Below, piece after piece: positions 18,220 to 29,222 of a stretch of 64,000 nt of DNA; within the stretch, counting starts at the first letter, position 1, and each line of letters opens with the position of its first letter. A program made the position numbers and the translations under genes. Below the pieces are notes generated by a model, which saw only the letters and a list, made by a program, of their open reading frames with translations, searched no databases and was not told where the DNA came from. Source of the DNA: Alloalcanivorax gelatiniphagus (GTDB taxonomy: Bacteria; Pseudomonadota; Gammaproteobacteria; Pseudomonadales; Alcanivoracaceae); the NCBI RefSeq assembly GCF_005938655.1, contig NZ_VCQT01000030.1:1-64000 (forward strand), in the 5' to 3' direction.

Positions 18220-19005
18220 TCAGACTTCGTCGGCGGCCTTTTTCCAGGCTTCCAGAAAGGCCAGGAAGTGCGGGTGGCCTTCCTGTTGCAAATAGTCGCG
18301 TAGCAAATCCAGTTCGGCCTGGTAGCCGGTGGCGTCAATCTCGCCGCGCATCAACTGGAAACGCAGGAACACCAGCCAGGTGTTGAGCACGTCGGTTTCG
18401 CAGTAATCGCGGATGCCCTTGAGGTCGCCGTCCTGGAAGGCATCGAACACCTTGGCGCCGCTCATGCCCATCTTGCCGGGGAAGCCCAGCAGGGTGGCGA
18501 TCTGGTCCAGGGGCGCGTTGGCCCGGTTGTTGAACATGGCCAGCTGTTCCATCAGGTCCAGGTGGCGCTGGTGGAAACGGCTCAGGTAGTTGTTGAAACG
18601 GAAGCTGGTGTCCTCGTTGCCGGTTTCCCAGAAGCGACGGGCCACCACGCCATGCTTGAGGGCGCGGTAGTTGAGCACCGGCAGATCGAAGCCGCCGCCG
18701 TTCCAGCTGACGATCTGCGGGGTGAACCGGTCGATGCCGTCGTAGAAGCGCTCAATCAGCTCTTTCTCGCTGGCGCTCTCGTCGCCCAGGGACCACACCT
18801 TGACGCCCTGGGCGGAGCGCAGCACCACCGAGATCGCCACCACGCGGTGCAGGTGCAGGCGCAGGAACTCGGAGCCGTTCTCCTGGCGGCGCAGGTTGAA
18901 CAGGGCGCTGGCGGTGTCCTTGTCGTCCAAGCCGTCCAGATCGTAGAGACGGCGGCCGCCGTCCAGGTCCGGAATGGTCTCGATGTCGAATACCAGTACG
19001 TTCAT
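18220..19005 (-). CDS. Predicted 3'-5' exonuclease (PolB-like DEDD family)
   Basis: A 261-residue protein of the PF10108-type family related to the DNA polymerase B proofreading exonuclease. The DEDD motifs are FDIETIPD near the N-terminus, SWNGGGFDLPVLNYRA in the middle, and IRDYCETDVLNTWLVFLR (motif III with Tyr, DEDDy). It probably trims DNA or RNA 3' ends; the physiological substrate is unknown. Its start overlaps the cysM stop (ATGA), so the two are translationally coupled. Confidence 0.85.
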   Translation of the reverse strand: MNVLVFDIETIPDLDGGRRLYDLDGLDDKDTASALFNLRRQENGSEFLRLHLHRVVAISVVLRSAQGVKVWSLGDESASEKELIERFYDGIDRFTPQIVSWNGGGFDLPVLNYRALKHGVVARRFWETGNEDTSFRFNNYLSRFHQRHLDLMEQLAMFNNRANAPLDQIATLLGFPGKMGMSGAKVFDAFQDGDLKGIRDYCETDVLNTWLVFLRFQLMRGEIDATGYQAELDLLRDYLQQEGHPHFLAFLEAWKKAADEV

Positions 19006-19925
19006 CGGCCGGGCTCCTCGTCTTTCTCCGGCCTGAACACGCCGGTTGAAAGGTAACGGTCGCCCCGGTCGCAGACGATGGCGACGATCACCGCGTTCTC
19101 CAGCTCCTCGCTGAGCCGCAGGGCGCCGGCCACCGCACCGCCGGAGGAGACCCCGCAGAAAATGCCCTCTTCCCGGGCCAGCCGGCGCATGGTGTGCTCG
19201 GCCACCTCCTGGTCCATATCGATGACCTGGTCCACCCGGGACTCATCGTAGATGCTCGGCAGGTATTCCTTGGGCCAGCGGCGGATACCGGGGATCGAGG
19301 CGCCGTCGGTGGGTTGCAGGCCGACGATCTGAACATTGGGGTTCTGTTCCTTGAAGAACATGCTGCAGCCCATGATGGTGCCGGTGGTGCCCATGGAACT
19401 GACGAAGTGGGTCATGGCGCCGCCGGTGGCTTCCCAGATTTCCGGGGCGGTGCTTTCGTAGTGCGCCATCGGATTGTCCGGGTTGGCGAACTGGTCGAGC
19501 ACCTTGCCCTCGCCCCGGGCCTGCATGGCCTGGGCCAGGTCCCGGGCGCCCTCCATGCCCTCCTCCTTGGTCACCGAGATCAGCTCGGCGCCGTAGGCGG
19601 CCATGGCGTCGCGGCGCTCCTGGCTCTGGTTGGCGGGCATGATCAGCTTCATCCGATAGCCGCGCATGGCCGCCGCCATGGCCAGGGCAATGCCGGTGTT
19701 GCCGCTGGTGGCCTCGATCAGGGTATCGCCGGGCTTGATCTCGCCCCGCTCCTCCGCCTTGCGAATCATATTGAGCGCCGGCCGGTCCTTGACGGAGCCG
19801 GCCGGGTTATTGCCTTCCAGCTTCACCAGAAGGGTATTGGTCGTGTTCCCCGGCAGGCGCTGCAGCCGCACCAGCGGCGTACGCCCGACCGTGGACTCAA
19901 TGGTCTTGTAGGTCATGGCCCGCAT
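19002..19925 (-). CDS. cysM: Cysteine synthase B
   Basis: A 307-residue PLP enzyme making cysteine (or S-sulfocysteine) from O-acetylserine and sulfide or thiosulfate. The PLP lysine is in NNPAGSVKDRPAL; the substrate loop EATSGNTGIALA, the phosphate-binding MGTTGTIMG and the CysM-type SSGGAVAGALR are all present. Tetramer-type CysM features (SIPGIRRWPKEYLP) distinguish it from CysK. Two starts are possible (19925 or the ATG at 19916); neither has a strong ribosome-binding site. Confidence 0.95.
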   Translation of the reverse strand: MRAMTYKTIESTVGRTPLVRLQRLPGNTTNTLLVKLEGNNPAGSVKDRPALNMIRKAEERGEIKPGDTLIEATSGNTGIALAMAAAMRGYRMKLIMPANQSQERRDAMAAYGAELISVTKEEGMEGARDLAQAMQARGEGKVLDQFANPDNPMAHYESTAPEIWEATGGAMTHFVSSMGTTGTIMGCSMFFKEQNPNVQIVGLQPTDGASIPGIRRWPKEYLPSIYDESRVDQVIDMDQEVAEHTMRRLAREEGIFCGVSSGGAVAGALRLSEELENAVIVAIVCDRGDRYLSTGVFRPEKDEEPGR

Positions 19926-20008
19926 TGTAGCTCAACAAGCGGACCCCTGGCAGTGACGCTCAAGTCGGTCATAATGCCGGATCAGACAAATCACCGGACC
20001 GGGGGATC

Positions 20009-22738
<2,730 letters not shown>

Positions 22739-22740
22739 GG

Positions 22741-22917
22741 CAGTTGAAAGTTGAAAGTTAAAAGTTAAAAGTTAAAAGGTCCCGCCCGATAGGCCTTCCC
22801 TCGGCCTGCGGCCGAAAGGCCTCCGTGCGGCGTCGATGCCCGTTGAACGCGGGCACGACCGTTCCGCCCCCAGGGGCCCGGCCCGCGTTTCAACTTTTAA
22901 CTTTCAACTTTCAACTG
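22741..22917. repeat. 177-bp element with TTAAAAG/TTGAAAG heptad arms, second copy
   Basis: Left arm 22741-22779 (five heptads, TTGAAAG x2 and TTAAAAG x3); right arm 22889-22917 with the inverted heptads; about 109 bp of G+C-rich sequence between. The inner right boundary (GGCCCGGCCCGCGT) resembles that of the copy at 14336-14496 (GGGCCCCGCTCGCGT). It lies 3 bp after the gacS stop and carries no gene. Confidence 0.7.
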
Positions 22918-22999
22918 CTCTATCCCCCCTCCCCTAATCCAACCCCCACATCCTCTGCTACCATACCCCCCCGTTACCCACCCACCCCCGGAGCCCCCC

Positions 23000-23737
23000 A
23001 TGCCCGTTCTGCTCGGCGTTAACATCGACCACATCGCCACCCTCCGCCAGGCGCGCGGCACCCGTTATCCGGAGCCGGTGCAGGCGGCGCTGGTGGCGGA
23101 GCAGGCCGGCGCCGACGGCATCACCGTGCATCTGCGCGAGGACCGGCGGCACATCCAGGACCGGGACGTGGAATTGCTGGCGCAGACGCTGCAGACGCGC
23201 ATGAACCTGGAAATGGCCGCCACCGAGGAAATGGTCGGCATCGCCCGGCGCATCCGTCCGGCGCACAGCTGCCTGGTGCCGGAAAAACGGGAGGAGCTGA
23301 CCACCGAGGGCGGTCTGGATGTGGTCGGCAATGAGGAATGGATCAAGCGCTGCACCGGGCAACTGGGCGAGGCCGGCATCCAGGTGTCCCTGTTTATCGA
23401 CGCCGACCCGGCGCAGATCGAGGCGGCGGTACGCTGCGGCGCGCCGGCCATCGAGATCCACACCGGCCACTATGCCGATGCCACCGACAGCGACACCGCC
23501 CAACGGGAGCTGGGGCGCATCCGCGACGGGGTGGCCCTGGCCCGGGACGCCGGCCTGATCGTCAACGCCGGCCACGGCCTGCACTACCACAACACCCGCG
23601 AGATCGCCGTTTTGCCGGGCATGAACGAACTGAACATCGGCCACGGCATCGTGGCGCGGGCGGTGATCACCGGGTTGGATGAGGCGGTACGCGCCATGCG
23701 CGTGCTGATCGATGAGGCGGTGCGGGATCGCGGCTGA
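23000..23737 (+). CDS. pdxJ: Pyridoxine 5'-phosphate synthase
   Basis: A 245-residue TIM-barrel enzyme condensing 1-deoxyxylulose-5-phosphate with 3-amino-1-hydroxyacetone phosphate, the ring-closing step of DXP-dependent vitamin B6 synthesis. Signature stretches are [61 protein letters not shown] and [10 protein letters not shown]. The start has GGAG 7-8 nt upstream. The last three codons and the TGA stop (DRG-stop) are made of REP sequence that begins at 23726. Confidence 0.96.
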   Translation: MPVLLGVNIDHIATLRQARGTRYPEPVQAALVAEQAGADGITVHLREDRRHIQDRDVELLAQTLQTRMNLEMAATEEMVGIARRIRPAHSCLVPEKREELTTEGGLDVVGNEEWIKRCTGQLGEAGIQVSLFIDADPAQIEAAVRCGAPAIEIHTGHYADATDSDTAQRELGRIRDGVALARDAGLIVNAGHGLHYHNTREIAVLPGMNELNIGHGIVARAVITGLDEAVRAMRVLIDEAVRDRG

Positions 23738-23779
23738 AGCCGCTTCTACGTGTGTTGTAGGAGCGGCTTCAGCCGCGAT
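23726..23779. repeat. REP pair overlapping the pdxJ stop codon
   Basis: Two REPs: 23726-23749 (GTAG on the minus strand, one change) and 23757-23779 (GTAG on the plus strand), separated by 7 bp. The first supplies the pdxJ stop codon; the second ends 6 bp from the recO stop. The pair sits between convergent genes and may act as a transcription end or mRNA-stabilising hairpin. Confidence 0.85.
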
Positions 23780-23784
23780 TGGAC

Positions 23785-24447
23785 CTAGCGGAACAACTCC
23801 CGGCTGCGCAGCGGCCGGTCGCCCAGGTGCGGGGCCAGGGCCTCGCGCAGCAGCGCCTTGGCCATGCGGCGCACGTCGCCGTTCCAGCGGTCCTCGCCCA
23901 GCGCCACCAGCCACTCACCGGGATAACCCCCGGCGGCCACCAGAAAGCCCTGCTCCGGTACCCAGCGATAGGTGAGGCCCGCCTCCAGCGGGCGGCCCTC
24001 CGCGTCCTGGTCCAGGGTCAGGCCGTAGCCCACCTCTTCCAGCAGCATCAGTTCGAAGCGCCGCAGGCTCACATCCAGGGGCGCGTCGCCGGCCAGCTGG
24101 CCCAGGGTGCGTTCGTAGATCGGCCACAGATCCGGGTGGGCGTCGTCCCGGTGCAGCAACCGCATCACCAGTTCATTGACATAGAAACCGCAGAACAGGG
24201 CACGGCCGGCCAGGGGCAGCGCGGCGCCCCGGGGCTCGCTGTGACGCAGGGTGAACAGTTCGCCGCCGGCTTTCAGGCTGACCCACAGCGGCACGAACGG
24301 CGCCAGGGCCGGGTTGCGGCGCCCTCCCCGGGCCACCGCGCCGAGCCGCCCCCGCTCGGGGACGAACAGATCGACAATCAGGCTGGTATTGCGGAACGGG
24401 CGCCGGTGCAGCAGCCAGGCCGGCGCCAGATCATTGGTTGCGGTCAT
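23785..24447 (-). CDS. recO: DNA repair protein RecO
   Basis: A 220-residue RecO, acting with RecF and RecR to load RecA on SSB-coated gaps. The N-terminal OB fold has the family pattern LHRRPFRNTSLIVDLFVPERGRLGAVARGGRR; the helical C-terminal part includes GFYVNELVMRLL. No zinc-finger cysteines are visible, as in many gammaproteobacterial RecO. Its start overlaps the end of era by 17 bp, fitting the rnc-era-recO operon. Confidence 0.93.
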   Translation of the reverse strand: MTATNDLAPAWLLHRRPFRNTSLIVDLFVPERGRLGAVARGGRRNPALAPFVPLWVSLKAGGELFTLRHSEPRGAALPLAGRALFCGFYVNELVMRLLHRDDAHPDLWPIYERTLGQLAGDAPLDVSLRRFELMLLEEVGYGLTLDQDAEGRPLEAGLTYRWVPEQGFLVAAGGYPGEWLVALGEDRWNGDVRRMAKALLREALAPHLGDRPLRSRELFR

Positions 24448-25330
24448 AGCCCAGCGAGCGCAGGGCGCGCTCGTCGTCGGACCAGCCGGCCTTGATCTTC
24501 ACCCACAGGTTGAGCATCACCTTGCGTTCGATCAGACGTTCGATGTCCTGGCGGGCCTGGGTGCCAATCTGCTTGATGCGGGCGCCCTGATCGCCGATCA
24601 GGATTTTCTTCTGGCCGCGCCGCTCCACCAGGATGGTGGCGGCGATGTCGGTGACCTTGGGGCCGTCTTCCCAGAGGTCGATTTCCACGGTCATCTGGTG
24701 GGGCACTTCCTGACCCAGCTGGCGCACCACTTTTTCACGGATGATCTCGGCGACCATGAACCGCAGGCTGCGGTCGGTGAGCTGATCTTCCTCGAACCAG
24801 AAATCCCCTTCCGGCAGGCGCGAGGCCAGGGCCTGTTCCAGGGCTTCCAGATTATGACCGCGCAGCGCCGACACCGGGATCACCTCGGCGAAGCTGAAAC
24901 GGCTGGCCAGGGTCTGCAGGTGCGGCAGCAGCACGTTCTTGTCTTCCAGGCTGTCCACCTTATTGACCAGCAGCAGCACCGGCGTGTCCCCGGCGCGTTG
25001 CAGCAGGCCGAGTACGTGCTCGTCGCCCTCGGTCCATTTCATGCCATCGACCATGAAGCAGATCACATCCACGCCGCTAAGCGCCGACATGGCCGCCTCG
25101 TTCATGGCCCGGTTAAGGGCCTTGCCCTCACCGGTATGGATGCCCGGGGTGTCGGCGAACACGATCTGATAGTCGTCCCGGCTGAGAATGCCGTGAATAC
25201 GATGCCGGGTGGTCTGCGGCTTGCGCGAGGTGATGCTCACCTTCTGGCCGATCAGGTGGTTCATCAGGGTGGACTTGCCCACGTTGGGGCGTCCGACGAT
25301 GGCCACCAGGCCGCAACGGGTACTGCTCAT
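24431..25330 (-). CDS. era: GTPase Era
   Basis: A 299-residue ribosome assembly GTPase that binds the 3' end of 16S rRNA. G1 GRPNVGKST, G3 DTPGIH and G4 NKVD are present. The C-terminal KH domain includes EIDLWEDGPKVTDIAATILVE and GDQGARIKQIGTQARQDIE. The start at 25330 overlaps the rnc stop (ATGA); upstream in-frame residues lie inside rnc. Confidence 0.97.
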   Translation of the reverse strand: MSSTRCGLVAIVGRPNVGKSTLMNHLIGQKVSITSRKPQTTRHRIHGILSRDDYQIVFADTPGIHTGEGKALNRAMNEAAMSALSGVDVICFMVDGMKWTEGDEHVLGLLQRAGDTPVLLLVNKVDSLEDKNVLLPHLQTLASRFSFAEVIPVSALRGHNLEALEQALASRLPEGDFWFEEDQLTDRSLRFMVAEIIREKVVRQLGQEVPHQMTVEIDLWEDGPKVTDIAATILVERRGQKKILIGDQGARIKQIGTQARQDIERLIERKVMLNLWVKIKAGWSDDERALRSLGYDRNQ

Positions 25331-26007
25331 GAGGATTGCTCCAGCCAGGTCAGTGCCTGTTCCGCCGCCTGCTGCTCGGCGCGCCGGCGGCTGGCGCCGG
25401 CGGCCACGAAGCGCTGCTCCAGGTCGGGCAGCGTGCATTCCACCTCGAAGGTCTGGCGCGGCGCCTGGCCGGTCACCGACAGTACCTCATAGGCGGGTAG
25501 TTCATGCTTGCGCGCCTGCAGCCATTCCTGCAAGCGGGTTTTGGCGTCCTTGCGCACGGACTGGGGCGATATCTGTTCCATGCGCTCGGCGAACCAGGCC
25601 AGCACCACCTGCCGGCAGGTTTCCTCACCGCCGTCGATGACAATGGCCCCGATCAGGGCTTCCAGGGCGTCGGCGAGGATCGAGTCGCGGCGGTTGCCAC
25701 CGCTTTTCAGCTCACCGCCGCCCAGGATCAGGTATTCACCCACACCCAGTTCCCGGGCCACTTCCGCCAGGGTCTGGCCGCGTACCAGAAAAGCGCGCAT
25801 GCGGGTCAGCTGCCCTTCGGCGGCTTCCGGAAAGCGCTGAAACAGTTCCGTGGAAATAAACTGGCTGAGCAGGGCATCACCGAGGAATTCCAGCCGCTCG
25901 TTGTTGCGGCGGCGGCTGACGCTGCGGTGGCTCAAGGCCAGCTCGAACAGATCCGGGTCCTGGAAACGGTAGCCCAGGCGCCGGGCAAGGCGATCCAGAT
26001 CGTCCAT
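25327..26007 (-). CDS. rnc: Ribonuclease III
   Basis: A 226-residue double-stranded RNA endonuclease for rRNA processing. The signature NERLEFLGDALL carries the Mg-binding Glu/Asp; the second acidic cluster is DSILADALEALIGAI. The C-terminal dsRNA-binding domain starts near DAKTRLQEWLQ and ends ASRRRAEQQAAEQALTWL. It is translationally coupled to era and to the DUF4845 gene (overlapping stop/start). Confidence 0.97.
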   Translation of the reverse strand: MDDLDRLARRLGYRFQDPDLFELALSHRSVSRRRNNERLEFLGDALLSQFISTELFQRFPEAAEGQLTRMRAFLVRGQTLAEVARELGVGEYLILGGGELKSGGNRRDSILADALEALIGAIVIDGGEETCRQVVLAWFAERMEQISPQSVRKDAKTRLQEWLQARKHELPAYEVLSVTGQAPRQTFEVECTLPDLEQRFVAAGASRRRAEQQAAEQALTWLEQSS

Positions 26008-26384
26008 CAGCGACCAATATTCTTGCTGAAGGTGTCCTCGAAATGCATGACCAGGGACACGTTGTAGAACAACGGCCGGCGCACTTCGTAATCGACCCCC
26101 ACGGCGAGATCACCACCGTTCTTGCTGATCGCCAGATCGTTGACGCCGATCACGTCCACCTGATTGATGGTGAAACGTTTGGACAGCGCCGAACGTACTT
26201 CATGTTCGGACATCCGTGCGGTCTTGCTGTCTTCGAGCACCGAATTGATGGTGCTGCGGATGGTGTTGTATTCCATGTAGGCGGGCACCATGCGGAAGGC
26301 GGCGGTGCCAAACACCGCCAGCACGATCAGCACGACCACCCAGCCGAGCAGGGAAAGCCCCCTTTGACGGGTTCGGGTTATCAT
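26007..26384 (-). CDS. DUF4845 small membrane protein
   Basis: A 125-residue protein with an N-terminal membrane segment (residues about 11-31, LSLLGWVVVLIVLAVFGTAA) preceded by basic residues, then a periplasmic domain. It occupies the same place between lepB and rnc as PA0769 in P. aeruginosa; function is unknown. The N-terminus MITRTRQRGLSLLGW resembles a pseudopilin leader (RGLSLL), but no class III cleavage context is certain. The start at 26384 is chosen because upstream residues lie within lepB. Confidence 0.8.
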   Translation of the reverse strand: MITRTRQRGLSLLGWVVVLIVLAVFGTAAFRMVPAYMEYNTIRSTINSVLEDSKTARMSEHEVRSALSKRFTINQVDVIGVNDLAISKNGGDLAVGVDYEVRRPLFYNVSLVMHFEDTFSKNIGR

Positions 26385-26407
26385 TGTTGGTCCGTCTCCA
26401 CCTTGAT

Positions 26408-27202
26408 TCAGTCGTTCTCGACTTTGTCGATTGACCCGTTGCGGGAGAAGCTGGGCAGCGAGAAGATCGGGTCCCAGTGCATCCAGATCATGAACGCCTC
26501 GCCCACGATCAGCCGCTCCGGGACCACGCCCCAGAACCGGCTGTCGTTGCTGTTGTCCCGGTTGTCCCCCATTACGAAATAGCTGCCCTCGGGCACCTGC
26601 CATTCGCCCTGGGTACCGCCCTGGGGAATGCGCGGCTCGCCGTCGTAGGGGCTGAGCACGCCTTCCTGCCAGATCAGATGCTTCGCTTCACCCAGGTGTT
26701 CAATGTACTCGCGGCGCCACATGCGGGCGTTGCGGCCCTGCTCCACCAGCTTGCGTTCCACCGCTTCGCCGTTGATGTAGACCACGTTATCGCGCACCGC
26801 CACCCGGTCACCGGGCAGCCCCACCACGCGCTTGATGAAGTTCTGGCTGGTGTCCTCCGGGAACTTGAACACCATCACGTCACCGCGTTCCGGCTCACCC
26901 AGCGGGATGATCTTGGTGTTGGTCACCGGCAGGCGCAGGCCGTAGGAAAACTTGTTCACCAGAATAAAATCATGAACCTGCAGGGTCGGCAACATGGAAC
27001 CGGATGGAATGGTGAACGGCTCGACAATGAAAGAGCGGATCACCAGCACGATCAGCAACACCGAAATCAGCGAGTTGGAGGTCTCCACGGTGGTGCCGAG
27101 CATCCCCTTGCGCTGACGCAGCTTGAGGAAACGGTCCGCCAGCCAGATCACCACGGTGATCAGCAGCGCCAGAGTCAGCCAGAAACCCACATCAATATCC
27201 AT
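26408..27202 (-). CDS. lepB: Signal peptidase I
   Basis: A 264-residue inner-membrane serine protease that removes signal peptides. There are two N-terminal TM segments (about 6-22 and 45-57), the catalytic S69 (PSGSMLPTL) and general base K124 (FIKRVVGLPGDR), and the C-terminal box GDNRDNSNDSRFWG. It is one base downstream of the lepA stop, the usual lepA-lepB operon. Confidence 0.97.
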   Translation of the reverse strand: MDIDVGFWLTLALLITVVIWLADRFLKLRQRKGMLGTTVETSNSLISVLLIVLVIRSFIVEPFTIPSGSMLPTLQVHDFILVNKFSYGLRLPVTNTKIIPLGEPERGDVMVFKFPEDTSQNFIKRVVGLPGDRVAVRDNVVYINGEAVERKLVEQGRNARMWRREYIEHLGEAKHLIWQEGVLSPYDGEPRIPQGGTQGEWQVPEGSYFVMGDNRDNSNDSRFWGVVPERLIVGEAFMIWMHWDPIFSLPSFSRNGSIDKVEND

Positions 27203-29002
27203 TTAGTCATCCACCTTGAGCACGGCCAGGAAGGCGGCCTGGGGAATTTCCACATTACCCACCTGCTTCATGCGTTTCTTACCTTCTTTTTGCTTCTGCA
27301 GCAGTTTTTTCTTACGCGACACGTCACCGCCATAGCATTTGGCGGTCACGTTCTTGCGCAGTGCCTTGACCGTCTGGCGGGCGATGATCTTGCTGCCGAT
27401 GGCCGCCTGGATCGCCACATCGAACATCTGCCGGGGCACCAGTTCCTTCATCTTCTCGGTGAGCACCCGGCCACGGTGGGCGGAGTGGTCCAGGTGACAG
27501 ATCATCGCCAGGGCATCCACCTTGTCGCCGTTGATCAGCACGTCCACCTTCACCAGCTTGGCCGGCTGGAAGCGCTCGAAGGCGTATTCCAGGGACGCAT
27601 AGCCACGGCTGGCGGATTTCAGCCGGTCGAAGAAGTCCAGCACCACCTCGGCCATGGGAATGTCGTAGGTCAGCGAGATCTGCTTGCCCAGATACTGCAG
27701 GTTGAGCTGCTCGCCGCGCCGCTCGGTGCACAGGGTGATCACGTTGCCCACGTATTCCTGGGGGGTGAGGATATTGACGCGGGCGATGGGCTCGCGGAAC
27801 TCCTCGATCTTGTTGCCTTCCGGCAGCTCCGAGGGGTTGTCCACGTAGACCGTTTCACCGTCGCTGAGCAGCAGCTCATAGACCACCGTGGGGGCGGTGG
27901 TGATCAGGTCCAGGTCGTATTCCCGCTCCAGGCGCTCATGGATGATTTCCATGTGCAGCATGCCCAGGAAGCCGACCCGGAAGCCGAAGCCCAGGGCGTC
28001 GGAGTTTTCCGGCTCATAGAACAGGGAGGCGTCGTTGAGCGCCAGCTTGCCCAGGGCGTCGCGGAAATCCTCGTAGTCGTCCGCGTTGACCGGGAACATG
28101 CCGGCGTACACCTGCGGCTTCACCTTCTTGAAGCCGGGCAGCATTTCCACGTCCGGGGTGTTGGCGTGGGTCAGGGTATCGCCCACCGGGGCGCCCTTGA
28201 TGTCCTTGATGGTGGCACTGACCCAGCCCACCTCGCCGGCCTCCAGCACATTGGTTTCCTTGCGCTTGGGGGTGAAGATGCCGAGGCTGTCCACCACATG
28301 GTTCTGGCCGGTGGATTTGACGTGGATCTTGTCGCCCTTCTTGAGGCGGCCATAGCGAATCCGCACCAGCGAGATCACGCCCATGTAGTTGTCGAACCAG
28401 GAGTCGATGATCAGCGCCTGCAGGCGGCTCTCCCGGTCGCCCTGGGGCGGCGGGATGCGCTCGATCAGCTGTTCCAGCAGGTCGGGCACGCCGACCCCGG
28501 TCTTGGCGGACACATGGCAGGCGTCCAGGGCGTCCAGGCCGATGATCTCCTCGATCTCCTCGGCCACCCGGTCCGGCTCCGCCTGGGGCAGGTCCACCTT
28601 GTTGAGCACCGGCAGCACTTCCAGGTCCTGTTCGATGGCGGTGTAGCAGTTGGCCACCGACTGGGCCTCCACGCCCTGGGCGGCATCCACCACCAGCAGA
28701 GCGCCCTCACAGGCGGACAGGGAACGGGACACCTCGTAGGAAAAGTCCACGTGGCCCGGCGTGTCGATGAAGTTGAGCTGGTAGGTCTCTCCGTTGCGCG
28801 CGGTGTGGTACAGAGTCACGCTCTGCGCCTTGATGGTGATGCCGCGCTCACGCTCCAGGTCCATGGAATCCAGCACCTGCTCCTTGAGCTCGCGGTCGGA
28901 CAGACCGCCGCAGACCTGGATAAACCGGTCCGCCAGGGTGGATTTGCCGTGATCGATATGAGCAATAATGGAGAAGTTGCGAATGTGCGTAATGTCGGTC
29001 AC
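27203..29002 (-). CDS. lepA: Elongation factor 4 (LepA)
   Basis: A 599-residue translational GTPase acting on stalled or back-translocated ribosomes. G1 AHIDHGKST, the switch region [17 protein letters not shown]3 DTPGHVDF and G4 NKVDLPQA are present. The LepA-specific C-terminal domain holds the [15 protein letters not shown] tail. The start codon is GTG at 29002, with GCGGG upstream. It is first of the lepA-lepB-DUF4845-rnc-era-recO string. Confidence 0.97.
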   Translation of the reverse strand: MTDITHIRNFSIIAHIDHGKSTLADRFIQVCGGLSDRELKEQVLDSMDLERERGITIKAQSVTLYHTARNGETYQLNFIDTPGHVDFSYEVSRSLSACEGALLVVDAAQGVEAQSVANCYTAIEQDLEVLPVLNKVDLPQAEPDRVAEEIEEIIGLDALDACHVSAKTGVGVPDLLEQLIERIPPPQGDRESRLQALIIDSWFDNYMGVISLVRIRYGRLKKGDKIHVKSTGQNHVVDSLGIFTPKRKETNVLEAGEVGWVSATIKDIKGAPVGDTLTHANTPDVEMLPGFKKVKPQVYAGMFPVNADDYEDFRDALGKLALNDASLFYEPENSDALGFGFRVGFLGMLHMEIIHERLEREYDLDLITTAPTVVYELLLSDGETVYVDNPSELPEGNKIEEFREPIARVNILTPQEYVGNVITLCTERRGEQLNLQYLGKQISLTYDIPMAEVVLDFFDRLKSASRGYASLEYAFERFQPAKLVKVDVLINGDKVDALAMICHLDHSAHRGRVLTEKMKELVPRQMFDVAIQAAIGSKIIARQTVKALRKNVTAKCYGGDVSRKKKLLQKQKEGKKRMKQVGNVEIPQAAFLAVLKVDD

Positions 29003-29115
29003 AGATACCCGCCAAATGGTGGAAACATGAAGATGGACACAATGGTGGGCGATTCTATCGGATTAGGGCCGCCGGGGATAATCCCCCGGCCTCGGAGCCC
29101 GCTTGCAGGCCCCCT

Positions 29116-29182
29116 GTAGGAGCGGCTTCAGCCGCGATCCCCACCAACGGCTTATCGCGCGTCAGGTTGATCGCGGCTGAAC
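29116..29182. repeat. REP copy plus partial REP
   Basis: An intact REP at 29116-29138 (GTAG on the plus strand) and at 29169-29182 the first 14 bases of an inverted copy, after which the sequence diverges (the CCGCTCCCAC end recurs 20 bp later). It lies between lepA (divergent side) and the HtrA gene 3' end. Confidence 0.75.
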
Positions 29183-29222
29183 CAGAACCCCCGCCCGGCC
29201 GCTCCCACGGCCTTTGGCGGGA

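Noticed and set aside
14352-18386. A 1344-codon open frame on the plus strand
   Set aside because: It is antisense to relA and rlmD, rich in H, Q, G and R as expected for a shadow frame in G+C-rich DNA, and has no recognisable domain. The long antisense frames opposite fadBA (50653-53979) and gacS (19991-22582) are rejected for the same reason.
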